Assembly (NCBI RefSeq): GCF_000307265.1
Contig: NZ_DF158896.1
Span: 701,568 to 765,567 of the forward strand
Source of the DNA: Oscillibacter ruminantium GH1
Lineage (GTDB): Bacteria; Bacillota; Clostridia; Oscillospirales; Oscillospiraceae
Direction of reading: 5' to 3'
DNA length: 64,000 nucleotides
Shown: positions 17,514-25,358 of the stretch, piece after piece
How the letters are laid out: the number at the start of each line of letters is the position of its first letter
Numbering within the stretch: position 1 is the first letter of the stretch
Program-made: the position numbers and the translations under genes
Notes under the pieces: model-generated
Told to the model about the DNA's origin: nothing
Databases searched by the model: none
Seen by the model: only the letters and a program-made list of their open reading frames with translations

Positions 17514-18686
17514 ATGGCATTTGGATTGGAGACCGGCCCGGACGCCGTTGTTAATATTAAAGTAATCGGCGTCGGCGGCGGCGGCAACAACGTGGTCAAC
17601 CGCATGGTCCGCTCTGGCACTAAGGGCGTGGACTTTGTGGCCATCAATACGGACAAGCAGGCGCTGAATGTGTCCAGCGCTACTTATAAGATTCAGATTG
17701 GCGAAAAGCTGACCCACGGTCAGGGCGCGGGTTCCGACCCCGAGGTGGGCCGCAAGTCCGCCGAGGAGAGCCGCAGCCAGATCGCAAAGGCACTGGAGGA
17801 CACCGACATGGTGTTCATCACTGCCGGCATGGGCGGCGGAACCGGCACCGGCGGCGCGCCCATTGTGGCGGAGATCGCCCGGGAAATGGAAATCCTGACG
17901 GTGGCGGTGGTGACCAAGCCCTTCGGCTTTGAGGGCCGCCGCCGGATGCAGCAGGCAGAGCTGGGAATCGCGGAGCTGAAGGAGAAAGTGGACTCTCTGG
18001 TCATTATCCCCAACGAGCGGCTGAAGCACGCCACCGACCAGAAGATCACCTTTGCAAACGCTTTTGAGATCGCGGACGACGTGCTGCGTCAGGCGGTGCA
18101 GTCGATCTCTGATCTGATCCGGGACACCGGTTTCATCAATTTGGACTTTGCCGACGTGACCACCATTATGAAAGACGCCGGTTTGGCGCATATGGGCGTG
18201 GGCCGCGCCGCCGGTAAGGGCAAGGCCGAAGAGGCCGCCAGAATGGCAATTTCCAGCCCGTTGCTGGAGACTTCCATCGCGGGGGCGCACGGCGTCCTCA
18301 TCAATGTCACCGGCTCCATGGACATCGGACTGGAGGAAGTGGAGCAGGCCGCGTCCTTGGTGCAGGATGCGGTCAGCGACGACGCCATCACGATTTTTGG
18401 CGCCCAGTTCGACGAGAATTTGGACGACGAGATCCGCGTGACTGTGATTGCTACCGGCTTTGAAAAAGACCCGGGCGAACTTCAGGGAAAGACTACCGCA
18501 GCTGCCGCACCCGCTGCGCCTGTTCAGGCTCCGGCGGCTTCTGCTGCGGCACCCGCTGCGGCGGCACAGCAGATCACGGCGACCGTGCCGGAACCCCTGA
18601 GCACAGTGGACGACCCGAAGCCGGAGGAGCCGGAAGACGACCCGTTCGAGGATATCTTCAAGATTTTTAATCGGCGAGACGACTGA
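17514..18686 (+). CDS. ftsZ: Cell division GTPase FtsZ
   Basis: A 390-residue tubulin homologue that forms the Z-ring. The tubulin signature [10 protein letters not shown] lies near 107, with [15 protein letters not shown] at the N-terminus and [11 protein letters not shown] in the T7 synergy-loop region. After the C-terminal domain there is an Ala/Pro-rich linker and the tail [11 protein letters not shown], followed by RRDD, a short conserved-tail variant used for partner binding. AGGAGG sits 9 nt before ATG 17514. It is the last gene of the cluster before the terminator. Confidence 0.97.
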   Translation: MAFGLETGPDAVVNIKVIGVGGGGNNVVNRMVRSGTKGVDFVAINTDKQALNVSSATYKIQIGEKLTHGQGAGSDPEVGRKSAEESRSQIAKALEDTDMVFITAGMGGGTGTGGAPIVAEIAREMEILTVAVVTKPFGFEGRRRMQQAELGIAELKEKVDSLVIIPNERLKHATDQKITFANAFEIADDVLRQAVQSISDLIRDTGFINLDFADVTTIMKDAGLAHMGVGRAAGKGKAEEAARMAISSPLLETSIAGAHGVLINVTGSMDIGLEEVEQAASLVQDAVSDDAITIFGAQFDENLDDEIRVTVIATGFEKDPGELQGKTTAAAAPAAPVQAPAASAAAPAAAAQQITATVPEPLSTVDDPKPEEPEDDPFEDIFKIFNRRDD

Positions 18687-18766
18687 TTTACCGCAGGACG
18701 CGGCTGAAAAAGCGTTTCTGTCTGGAATCGCAAACGCATCTGCGTACAGAGAAAAAAGTACATTTG

Positions 18767-18811
18767 AAACGCTGGAAAGTTCTGTTAATGGATCTTTCCA
18801 GCGTTTTTTTT
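18767..18811 (+). terminator. Rho-independent terminator after ftsZ
   Basis: AAACGCTGGAAAG (18767-18779) pairs with 18794-18806, and the pairing runs into eight T. Confidence 0.9.
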
Positions 18812-19073
18812 GTTAAATAAATGCAGAGACAACTAGGAAGTTTTGAAAGAAACGGAAAAAAGTTTTGTGAATTTTCTTTCAACTGCCGTCAGCACGGACG
18901 CAGGCGAATGCTTCCATGGGAGCGCCGCCGCTTTTTTCAGCGGCAAAAATTCGGTCTTCTGCAAACAGTAGTGTTGTCGGCAGGCGTTCAAAAAAACAAG
19001 TTGAAAAAACAAAAAAGTCGACGCTTTTTCTGAAGGTTCGGCGGGGGCCGGGCTTTCAGAAAGGGGCGATTCA
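18812..19073. other. spoIVB upstream region
   Basis: With the ftsZ terminator region this makes a 387-nt gap. It contains a small GCCGCT/AGCGGC hairpin near 18926 and A-rich stretches. Homologous spoIVB genes are transcribed by forespore sigma factors, but I could not place a confident sigma-G or sigma-F promoter. No gene is seen. Confidence 0.4.
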
Positions 19074-20117
19074 ATGGATGAAACGGTTGAAAGATCGAAA
19101 AAACCAAAGAGCGTCCGCGGGGGCGGCGCGGCGCTGGCGCTGGCGGTGGCGCTGCTGATGTCTGCGCTGACGATCCCGGCGGCAGCAGTGGACATCTCTT
19201 CCGTCCAAACTCTGATTCCCGTAGGGCACACGGTTGGCATCAAACTGTTTTCAAGGGGCGTTCTGGTGGTGAAGCTGGCGGACGGTGAAACACCCGCGAA
19301 GGCCTGCGGATTGGCAGCCGGAGACGTGATTGTCCAGTGTGCCGGAAGCACAGTTACTTCCACAGAGCAGTTTCAATCCCTGCTTCAGGATGCGGCGGGC
19401 GAAAGTGCAAAGCTGGAAGTTCACCGGGGCAGCAAAACATTGGATTTAAGCGTTACCCCCAATGACAGCGACGGAGATGGCAAATATGCCATCGGTGCTT
19501 GGATTCGGGACAGCATGGCCGGTATCGGCACCATGACCTTCTACGACCCGAACAGCAATACCTTTGGCGCGTTGGGCCACGGCGTTACCGACGTGGACAC
19601 CGCCGCGCTGATGCCCTTTTCCGCCGGTTCTATTTTACCCTCCACCGTGAAAATGGTGAAACGGGGTGAGACAGGCGCGGCAGGAGAACTGAAGGGTGAT
19701 TTTGACCTGACCGGTGACACCGGTAATCTTTACGCGAATACCTCCGGCGGCGTCTTTGGAACGCTGACGGATCAGGAGCTGATCGAACGATTTAGCAAAA
19801 ATCCGCTTCCCGTGGCAGAAAACGATCAGGTCCACGATGGAAAAGCCACAATTTTGGCAAATGTGGATGGCGACGAGGTCAAGGAATACGAAATTCAAAT
19901 TACCAAAATTCTGAACACAGACGTGGCAGGACGCAACCTGCTGATCACAGTGACCGATCCGGAACTTTTGGAAAAGACCGGCGGCATTGTGCAGGGAATG
20001 AGCGGCTCGCCAATCCTTCAGGATGGACGTTTGGTGGGTGCGGTGACCCATGTTTTGCTGGGAGATCCCACGCGGGGCTACGGCATTTTGATTCGGAATA
20101 TGTTGAAAAACAGCTGA
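19074..20117 (+). CDS. spoIVB: SpoIVB-type sporulation serine peptidase (S55)
   Basis: A 347-residue forespore signalling protease. A membrane anchor (about residues 19-39, ALALAVALLMSALTIPAAA) leads to a PDZ-like domain (about 50-125) and the S55 peptidase domain, with catalytic His in GALGHGVTD (about 168) and Ser in QGMSGSPI (about 309). In Bacillus, SpoIVB crosses to the intermembrane space and triggers pro-sigma-K processing. It is somewhat shorter than the Bacillus protein. GAAAGGGG precedes ATG 19074. The spoIVB-spo0A order is the classical endospore-former arrangement. Confidence 0.94.
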   Translation: MDETVERSKKPKSVRGGGAALALAVALLMSALTIPAAAVDISSVQTLIPVGHTVGIKLFSRGVLVVKLADGETPAKACGLAAGDVIVQCAGSTVTSTEQFQSLLQDAAGESAKLEVHRGSKTLDLSVTPNDSDGDGKYAIGAWIRDSMAGIGTMTFYDPNSNTFGALGHGVTDVDTAALMPFSAGSILPSTVKMVKRGETGAAGELKGDFDLTGDTGNLYANTSGGVFGTLTDQELIERFSKNPLPVAENDQVHDGKATILANVDGDEVKEYEIQITKILNTDVAGRNLLITVTDPELLEKTGGIVQGMSGSPILQDGRLVGAVTHVLLGDPTRGYGILIRNMLKNS

Positions 20118-20131
20118 TTCGTGAATGATCC

Positions 20132-20168
20132 TGACGAATCCCTTGTAGTATTTGCAGAATGGGTCGAA
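20132..20168 (+). promoter_or_regulatory. Two candidate 0A boxes upstream of spo0A
   Basis: TGACGAA (20132-20138) fits the 0A-box consensus TGNCGAA, and GGTCGAA (20162-20168) matches six of seven positions. They are exactly 30 bp apart, three helical turns, and 31-61 nt upstream of the promoter. Spo0A autoregulation is inferred. Confidence 0.5.
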
Positions 20169-20198
20169 TAAAAAATCCCATTTATTGACAATTCTATC

Positions 20199-20227
20199 TT
20201 GCAAACCCTGTCCGTTTATGTTAAATT
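20199..20227 (+). promoter_or_regulatory. Possible spo0A promoter
   Basis: TTGCAA (20199-20204), a 17-nt spacer and TAAATT (20222-20227). A TTGACA at 20185-20190 lacks a partner -10. No sigma-H type promoter was convincing. Confidence 0.5.
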
Positions 20228-20299
20228 ATAGAAAACGTATTCCGAACTTTCGGGAAACCGAAGGAAATTTCAATGGAAATATGGAGGACAGGGTAAATT

Positions 20300-21058
20300 A
20301 TGGAAATCTGCAGGAAAGTGATCGTGGCCGACGCAAATGACAGCTACCGCGCTATGCTGCGGGAGGCAATTGAACAGAGTGGAGAATTTACGGTTGTCGC
20401 CGATGTGAACGATGGAAAAAGCGCGCTCCAGCAGGTCCGGGACCTGAGCCCGGACCTGTTGGTGCTGGATGTGGTACTTCCGGAACTGGATGGTTTCGGT
20501 GTGCTGGAGCAAATCAGGAAGGAGGAGCTGCCGGTACGCACAATGATGGTGTCGTCCTTTTTTACAGAGCAAGTGGTTGCGGAGGCATTGGAAAAAGGCG
20601 CGGCGTTTTTTATGCCAAAACCTTTTGAAAACAACGCGCTGTTGGAGCGAATGCGCTCGATCTGCCGTCCTGTGCAACCTGTTTCACATACAAAAAGTTT
20701 GAAAAATATGGTTACCGATATTATCCACGAAATTGGCGTCCCCGCACACATCAAGGGCTATCAATACCTGCGGGAAGCGATTTTAATCGCGGTGGAGGAT
20801 ATGGACGTGATCAATGCGGTTACTAAAGTCCTTTATCCGGAGGTGGCCCAGCGGTTTTCCACCACGCCCTCCCGCGTGGAACGCGCGATCCGCCACGCCA
20901 TTGAGGTTGCTTGGGACCGGGGAGATCTGGAAACTTTACAAAAGTTTTTTGGGTATACGGTTTCCAATACCAAGGGAAAGCCCACCAACAGCGAGTTCAT
21001 TGCCATGATTGCCGACCGGCTGGTGTTGGAGGGGCGGAACCCCGGCGGCGTAGCCTAA
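20300..21058 (+). CDS. spo0A: Sporulation master regulator Spo0A
   Basis: A 252-residue response regulator. The receiver domain (1-125) has acidic residues in VIVADANDS, the phospho-acceptor Asp at about 57 in [12 protein letters not shown], and the switch Lys in FMPKPF. The Spo0A_C DNA-binding domain follows (about 145-250), with the recognition region [18 protein letters not shown] and the terminal [15 protein letters not shown]. Phosphorylated Spo0A binds TGNCGAA boxes to start sporulation. ATG 20300 has GGAGG about 12 nt upstream. A 7-bp GAAA-tetraloop hairpin (20247-20264) lies in the leader. Confidence 0.97.
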   Translation: MEICRKVIVADANDSYRAMLREAIEQSGEFTVVADVNDGKSALQQVRDLSPDLLVLDVVLPELDGFGVLEQIRKEELPVRTMMVSSFFTEQVVAEALEKGAAFFMPKPFENNALLERMRSICRPVQPVSHTKSLKNMVTDIIHEIGVPAHIKGYQYLREAILIAVEDMDVINAVTKVLYPEVAQRFSTTPSRVERAIRHAIEVAWDRGDLETLQKFFGYTVSNTKGKPTNSEFIAMIADRLVLEGRNPGGVA

Positions 21059-21078
21059 CTGCTTTGTGCGGGATACTC

Positions 21079-21107
21079 TTGACGGAATGGCCCCAATATG
21101 ATATCCT
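21079..21107 (+). promoter_or_regulatory. Possible promoter for TSCPD gene
   Basis: TTGACG (21079-21084), a 17-nt spacer and TATCCT (21102-21107), 32 nt before the start codon. The -35 is good and the -10 moderate. Confidence 0.55.
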
Positions 21108-21139
21108 TTCCCGAAAATAGAAACGGAGAGGATTCGCAT

Positions 21140-21412
21140 ATGACAGTTACATTTCGCCCTCAGGGCACCTGCTCTCAGGAGATGCACGTTCAGCTCAGCG
21201 AGGACAACGTGATCGAGAAGCTGGAGGTTCTGGGTGGCTGCAGCGGTAATTTGCAAGGGATTGCGGCGCTGGTACAGGGAATGCCCGCGAAGGAGGCCAT
21301 TGCAAGGCTGAAGGGAATCCGCTGCGGGTTTAAGTCTACCTCTTGTCCCGATCAGCTGGCGCAGGGGCTGGAAAAGGCACTGGCGCGGCAGGCAGGAACA
21401 TCTGAAAACTGA
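21140..21412 (+). CDS. TSCPD domain protein (TIGR03905 family)
   Basis: A 90-residue protein with the C-terminal STSCPDQLAQ motif that names the TSCPD domain, plus GGCSGNLQGIAALVQGM. Such stand-alone proteins resemble the C-terminal domain of vitamin B12-dependent ribonucleotide reductases. Conserved cysteines suggest metal or redox chemistry, but no activity is known to me. ATG 21140 has GGAGAGG upstream. It has its own probable promoter and terminator, so it is a single-gene unit. Confidence 0.88.
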   Translation: MTVTFRPQGTCSQEMHVQLSEDNVIEKLEVLGGCSGNLQGIAALVQGMPAKEAIARLKGIRCGFKSTSCPDQLAQGLEKALARQAGTSEN

Positions 21413-21418
21413 ACATCT

Positions 21419-21454
21419 GAAATCCGCTGTACGCTGTACAGCGGATTTCCTTTT
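21419..21454 (+). terminator. Terminator after TSCPD gene
   Basis: A 14-bp perfect stem, GAAATCCGCTGTAC (21419-21432) with 21436-21449, is followed by CTTTT. Confidence 0.8.
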
Positions 21455-21474
21455 GCCGGAAAAAGGGAAATGAA

Positions 21475-21503
21475 TAGACAAACGGACGAAAAGCTGATAA
21501 AAT
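21475..21503 (+). promoter_or_regulatory. Probable promoter of glycosyltransferase gene
   Basis: TAGACA (21475-21480), a 17-nt spacer and TAAAAT (21498-21503). Confidence 0.6.
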
Positions 21504-21617
21504 GCTACCATCTGTATCTATATAAAAAATTTCGGCTGGGCTGGCGTACGCCTGCTGACCGGATTGGACGCGCCGCTCACTGCAAAGCTGGGCGGACACG
21601 GGAAGAGGGATCAAGAA

Positions 21618-22751
21618 ATGAAAATCGTATTGGTCATCGACCAGTTTGACGACGCCAACAACGGCACGACAATCAGCGCGCAGCGGTTTGCCCGCGCCCT
21701 GATCCAGCACGGCAATCAGGTGCGTGTCATAGCCTGCGGCAAACCTGCGGATTATAAATACGCCGTGCGGCAGATGAAATTTCTGCCGGTGGTGGAGCAT
21801 CTGATTACAAGTCAGGGAATGCGGCTGGCCATCCCCAACCGCCATGTGTTTGAAAAAGCGGCGGCTTGGGCGGATGTGGTGCATTTTATGATGCCCTCGC
21901 CGCTGGGCATTATGGGCCTGCGGCATGTGGAAAAACTGGGCATTCCCCACACGGCGGCGTTTCACTGCCAGCCGGAGAACATCACGTTTTCCGTCCATCT
22001 GGGCAACAGCCGGCGGGTCAACGACTTTGTATACAACCGTTTTCGGGATACTTTTTTTAACCGCTTTACCCACATCCACTGCCCCAGCAACATGATTGCG
22101 GACCAGCTCCGTCAGCACGGATACACCGCCCAGCTTCATGTGATCTCGAATGGAATCAGCCCCGCTTATTTCTATCACAAGCGGGAAAAAGAAGCGTTTC
22201 TTCAAGAAAAATTTACGATTTTAATGGTGGGCCGCTATTCCGGCGAGAAGCGGCAGGATGTGCTGATTGACGCCTGCGCCAAATCCCGCCATGCAGCCCA
22301 TATCCAGTTGATTTTGGCGGGCAAAGGTCCCATGGAAAAAAAGCTGCGCAGACAGTGTGAGGCGCAGCTGGCGAATCCGGCGATTCTGGAATTTTATTCG
22401 CCCCAGCGGCTGATTGAGATCATCAGCCAGTGCGACCTGTATGTCCATACCTCCGACGCGGAGATTGAGGCCATGAGCTGTATGGAGGCATTTGCCTGCG
22501 GCCTGGTGCCGGTGATCGCCCAGTCACCCCGATCTGCCACGCCCCAGTTCGCACTGGATGAACGAAGCCTGTTCCCAGCGGGAGACAGCAGGCTGCTGGC
22601 CAAACGCATCGACTATTGGTATGAGCACCCGCAGGAGCGGCAGGAGATGGAAAAACGCTACGCGGAGAGCGCGAAGGACTATTCGCTGGAAGCGTCCATC
22701 TGCCAGACGGAGGAGATGTTCCGCGCGGCCATCCGGGAAATGCGGCACTGA
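21618..22751 (+). CDS. GT4 family glycosyltransferase
   Basis: A 377-residue GT-B enzyme. The N-terminal domain begins MKIVLVIDQF, followed by NNGTTISAQRFARAL, typical of lipid glycosyltransferases. The C-terminal GT4 nucleotide-sugar domain includes ILMVGRYSGEKRQDVLIDA and the E-x7-E region (DAEIEAMSCMEAFACGLVPVIA). It resembles 1,2-diacylglycerol 3-alpha-glucosyltransferases and CapM-like enzymes, so a membrane glycolipid or surface polysaccharide product is plausible; acceptor and sugar are unknown. ATG 21618 has AGAGGG 9 nt upstream. It stands alone between terminator-like hairpins. Confidence 0.82.
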   Translation: MKIVLVIDQFDDANNGTTISAQRFARALIQHGNQVRVIACGKPADYKYAVRQMKFLPVVEHLITSQGMRLAIPNRHVFEKAAAWADVVHFMMPSPLGIMGLRHVEKLGIPHTAAFHCQPENITFSVHLGNSRRVNDFVYNRFRDTFFNRFTHIHCPSNMIADQLRQHGYTAQLHVISNGISPAYFYHKREKEAFLQEKFTILMVGRYSGEKRQDVLIDACAKSRHAAHIQLILAGKGPMEKKLRRQCEAQLANPAILEFYSPQRLIEIISQCDLYVHTSDAEIEAMSCMEAFACGLVPVIAQSPRSATPQFALDERSLFPAGDSRLLAKRIDYWYEHPQERQEMEKRYAESAKDYSLEASICQTEEMFRAAIREMRH

Positions 22752-23002
22752 CGGAGGTATCCAAAAGTGCCGGAAGGGCTGCGGAAATCGCGTCTGCCGC
22801 GCCTGAAAGAAAGGAACGCAAGCGCCTGCACAGCAGGCGCTTGTTCTGCGTATTGGACCGTTTCAATCTGCCGGACGGAAAATGCCCTGCACTGGATAAA
22901 TACCGGATTGCGCCAAGGCAGGCATAAGGCGGAGCAGTGCGGAGAATCTATGGTACGGCTGCAAAGCCTTGCAGATTTGGCTGAGAAAAATTTAGACCGA
23001 TC
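22752..23002. other. Intergenic region after the glycosyltransferase
   Basis: Apart from the 22819-22847 hairpin, this stretch holds no gene I can support. An open frame runs through 22767-23162, but its composition is not protein-like and it crosses the promoter, RNA structure and terminator of the next unit. Confidence 0.5.
22819..22847 (+). terminator. Hairpin terminator after glycosyltransferase
   Basis: CAAGCGCCTGC (22819-22829) pairs with GCAGGCGCTTG (22833-22843). Only a short T-rich tail follows, so strength is uncertain. Confidence 0.55.
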
Positions 23003-23031
23003 TTGCGCTTTTGCAAGGAAACTGTTACAAT
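23003..23031 (+). promoter_or_regulatory. Native ychF promoter
   Basis: TTGCGC (23003-23008), a 17-nt spacer and TACAAT (23026-23031). It drives the structured leader and formerly ychF, and is now cut off from ychF by the mobile element. Confidence 0.72.
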
Positions 23032-23036
23032 ATTAC

Positions 23037-23160
23037 AAATGCAGTGCGCTTGCGCGCATGGACGGGCCGGGATTTGTGTCCCGGTTGAAGATCGGCGTGC
23101 CGCTCGCCGCAAAAGTGGTAAGCCGCAGTGCGCGTCAAAGCCTCCAAAGGGGGCTTTTTT
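23037..23160 (+). ncRNA. Candidate structured leader RNA upstream of ychF
   Basis: The approximately 120-nt transcript expected from the promoter at 23003 folds into several stems: CCGGGA/TCCCGG around TTTGTG, GGCG/CGCC, and a long-range closing pairing of CGCGCA with TGCGCG. It ends in an intrinsic terminator before the ychF start. This promoter-structure-terminator-gene layout is that of a cis-regulatory leader. The segment GTGGTAAGCCGC partly resembles the T-box GGTGGTACCGCG, but no specifier loop was found. Class unknown. Confidence 0.4.
23138..23160 (+). terminator. Intrinsic terminator/attenuator before ychF stub
   Basis: An 8-bp stem (23138-23145 with 23149-23156, one G-T pair) with an AAA loop runs into six T, 35 nt before the ychF start codon. 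Confidence 0.75.
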
Positions 23161-23195
23161 AACAGATGCGAACGCGGCGCATGGAGGTTCCTGCT

Positions 23196-23219
23196 ATGAA
23201 ACTCGGCATCGTTGGATAA
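23196..23219 (+). pseudogene. 5' stub of ychF left at the element's left junction
   Basis: ATG at 23196, preceded by GGAGG at the normal spacing, reads MKLGIVG and then meets TAA after seven codons. The intact ychF at 36669 begins with the same seven residues encoded by different synonymous codons (CTC GGC here, TTA GGT there). This stub is therefore the original ychF start, separated from the rest of the gene by the inserted element. Its codon use matches the host, while the new start belongs to the element. Confidence 0.9.
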
Positions 23220-23326
23220 ACAGCCTTTTCATATCTCTATATTCCTTCATAAACCTCAATAAATCCCATATTTTCGTACTTTTCCGTTATATAAATCCAT
23301 GTACTTACATATAGTTTCATGGGCAT

Positions 23327-23346
23327 TTGGTGCGGAATTGGTGCGG
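23327..23346 (+). repeat. Left-end integrase arm-type repeat
   Basis: Tandem TTGGTGCGGA/ATTGGTGCGG, a 20-nt block repeated identically at 36596-36615 near the other end. This is the position expected for arm sites bound by the integrase N-terminal domain. Confidence 0.7.
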
Positions 23347-23431
23347 TCTATGGGAATCGATATTCGGGAAACGGGTTCATCACGACAGATTATTCATTTT
23401 GAAAATTAGAATCTGTAAGGAGATTACCACT

Positions 23432-23677
23432 GTGAACCGATTATTATCTTGTGAGTTTAATATCGACAATGCTTGTGTCGAGCTGAAATATGCAGACGGC
23501 AGCATGGTTTCCATTGACTGCACCGCCGTGGAGAACGAGGTGGCAGACAATATGTACCAGAGGTCAGAGCTGGACTGGCTGATTTACAACGATCCGGCAG
23601 CCTATGCGGATTTGATCCTCAACGGCGATACGGAAACCTACTTGAAAACTGTAACAGAATATAAACCTTTGGATTGA
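23432..23677 (+). CDS. DUF6061 family small protein
   Basis: An 81-residue protein beginning at GTG 23432 with AAGGAG 9 nt upstream. The pattern CEFNIDNACVELKYADGSMVSIDC followed by a YQRSELDWLIYNDP-like segment matches the small DUF6061 proteins often found near the ends of integrative elements in Clostridia. Function is unknown. It is the first gene inside the left end and has its own terminator. Read-through from the disrupted ychF promoter could also reach it. Confidence 0.72.
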   Translation: MNRLLSCEFNIDNACVELKYADGSMVSIDCTAVENEVADNMYQRSELDWLIYNDPAAYADLILNGDTETYLKTVTEYKPLD

Positions 23678-23697
23678 TTGCCAAAGATAAAGCAAGC

Positions 23698-23739
23698 CGC
23701 CTGTGCGGGCATGAGAAATGCTCGTACAGGCGTTTTTTT
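23698..23739 (+). terminator. Terminator after DUF6061 gene
   Basis: CGCCTGT...ACAGGCG with an inner GCAT/ATGC stem (23698-23732), followed by seven T. Confidence 0.88.
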
Positions 23740-23776
23740 GTAGTGGATGTTGGCATAGAATTAGATTTCTAATCGC

Positions 23777-23805
23777 TTGACCGAATCGGTTATCGGTGCT
23801 ATACT
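23777..23805 (+). promoter_or_regulatory. Promoter of tetR-ABC operon
   Basis: TTGACC (23777-23782), a 17-nt spacer and TATACT (23800-23805). Confidence 0.85.
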
Positions 23806-23823
23806 GTGAATAACCGAATCGGT
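23780..23823. promoter_or_regulatory. Twin TetR-type operators
   Basis: ACCGAATCGGT, itself an 11-bp palindrome, occurs at 23780-23790 over the -35 and at 23813-23823 just after the -10, with centres 33 bp apart. This bracketing predicts autorepression by the TetR protein encoded immediately downstream. Confidence 0.8.
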
Positions 23824-23843
23824 CACTTGAAAGGAGAAATTAA

Positions 23844-24461
23844 ATGGACAAATTTTTTGCACTAAGCGAGGAAAAGCAAATTACCATCATCAATGCGGCA
23901 CTCCAGTGCTTTGGTAAGTTTGGATATGATAAGGCTTCTGTCAACGATATTGCTGTAACGGCGCATATTTCAAAGGCATCCGTATTTCAGTACTTTGGCA
24001 GCAAAAAACAACTGTATACCTACCTGTTGGAATATTGTATGAAAATCATTATGCCTTCGTTTGACCAAACGATACTTGATTCAGAAACCGATCTGTTTAA
24101 CCGCATTCTGGTTTCCAGCAAGATGAAAATGGCTGCAATGAAAACACACCCGTTTATTACTCAATTTATGGCAAGTGTTTGGGAAGAGGCTTCTCCTGAA
24201 GTCAATGACCTACTTGCTTCATTAAAGATGGAAGCAGGGAATTTCAGAAATGAAATGGTTTTACGAGAGGATGATTCCTTAAAGTTCAAAAATCCCGAAG
24301 ATGCTCAACCTGTTTACAATATGCTTTTAGTGATGGCGGAGGGGTATGCAGCCCGTTATCGTAACGCAGCCGTTTTTGATTTTGAAACAGTTATGAATGA
24401 ATTTGAAAAAACCATTTCAATTCTAAAAAACAATTTCTATAAGGAGGAATATTTAAAATGA
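23844..24461 (+). CDS. TetR/AcrR family transcriptional regulator
   Basis: A 205-residue all-helical repressor. The N-terminal TetR HTH (about residues 10-55) contains CFGKFGYDKASVNDIAVTAH, then ISKASVFQYFGSKKQLY. The C-terminal ligand domain is divergent, as usual. It overlaps the ABC ATPase gene by 4 nt and follows two palindromic operators, so it very likely represses its own exporter operon until a ligand, perhaps the exported compound, binds. The ligand is unknown. Codons are more AT-rich than the host core genes. Confidence 0.92.
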   Translation: MDKFFALSEEKQITIINAALQCFGKFGYDKASVNDIAVTAHISKASVFQYFGSKKQLYTYLLEYCMKIIMPSFDQTILDSETDLFNRILVSSKMKMAAMKTHPFITQFMASVWEEASPEVNDLLASLKMEAGNFRNEMVLREDDSLKFKNPEDAQPVYNMLLVMAEGYAARYRNAAVFDFETVMNEFEKTISILKNNFYKEEYLK

Positions 24462-25345
24462 GTGAATACGCTATTGTCTTGAACCAACTGACCAAGCACT
24501 ATGGGAAACACAGAGGTATCAGCAACCTCAATCTCACAGTTAATCAGGGCGAGTTCTTTGGCTTCATTGGCCCAAACGGTGCGGGTAAGTCCACCACCAT
24601 CCGCACTCTGATGGGTCTGATCCGTCCCAGCGGTGGCAACGCTTCTATTTTCGGTTTAGACTGCCAGAGTCAGGCAAGTGTCATTGCCAGAGATGTGGGC
24701 TACCTCCCCAGCGAGAACAGCTATTATGAAAACATGAAGGTGCGGGAACTACTGCAATACACCGCCGACCTGTACGCCATGAACTGTGAAACGAAAATGT
24801 ATGAGCTTTCCGAACGGCTCAATTTGGATTTGTCCCGGAAGATTGCAGACCTGTCTCTGGGCAACAAGAAAAAGGTGGGCATCGTGTCTGCCATTATGAC
24901 TTCCCCTAAGCTGCTGATCATGGATGAACCTACCAGCGGCTTAGACCCGCTGATCCAGCAGGCATTCTATGATATTCTGAAGGAGGAGAACAACCGGGGC
25001 ACCACAATTTTCTTCTCCTCCCATGTACTCAGCGAGGTACAGAAGCTGTGTGACCGGGTGGCAATCTTAAAAGAGGGTAAGCTCATGAGCATCCAGTCTA
25101 TCAGAGAACTACGGGAAAGCGGTTATAAAAAGGTCAGCCTTACCACCAAAACACCGATTTCCAGTGATTTCTGGGAGCTGCCTGGTATTGCGAATTTCTC
25201 TGAGACCCCGGACAAGACCTCTGTTTCCTTTATGTATAACGGCAATATCACAGCAATCATTGATAAACTTCACCTGCTGCATTTGGACGATGTGCTTTTG
25301 GAAGAGCCCTCTTTGGAGGAAATCTTCATGCACTACTATGAGTAA
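24458..25345 (+). CDS. ABC transporter ATP-binding protein
   Basis: A 295-residue ABC ATPase with Walker A GPNGAGKST (about 38-46), signature LSLGNKKKV, Walker B LLIMDEPTSGLDP and the H-loop SSHVLSEV. The C-terminal 80 residues resemble the extension of DrrA/BcrA-type exporter ATPases. It pairs with the two ABC-2 permeases downstream and is coupled to tetR by ATGA overlap. A drug, peptide or lipid export role is inferred from the family and TetR control. Confidence 0.93.
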   Translation: MSEYAIVLNQLTKHYGKHRGISNLNLTVNQGEFFGFIGPNGAGKSTTIRTLMGLIRPSGGNASIFGLDCQSQASVIARDVGYLPSENSYYENMKVRELLQYTADLYAMNCETKMYELSERLNLDLSRKIADLSLGNKKKVGIVSAIMTSPKLLIMDEPTSGLDPLIQQAFYDILKEENNRGTTIFFSSHVLSEVQKLCDRVAILKEGKLMSIQSIRELRESGYKKVSLTTKTPISSDFWELPGIANFSETPDKTSVSFMYNGNITAIIDKLHLLHLDDVLLEEPSLEEIFMHYYE

Positions 25346-25358
25346 GGAGGTGTCAGGT

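Noticed and set aside
23037..23160. T-box riboswitch call for the ychF leader
   Set aside because: Only a partial GGTGGTACCGCG-like match; there is no stem I specifier loop or AGTA-type motif, and ychF is not a usual T-box target. Kept as unclassified structured RNA.
22767..23162. 131-residue open frame before the ychF stub
   Set aside because: It crosses a hairpin, a promoter, a structured RNA and a terminator, and its amino acid composition is not protein-like.
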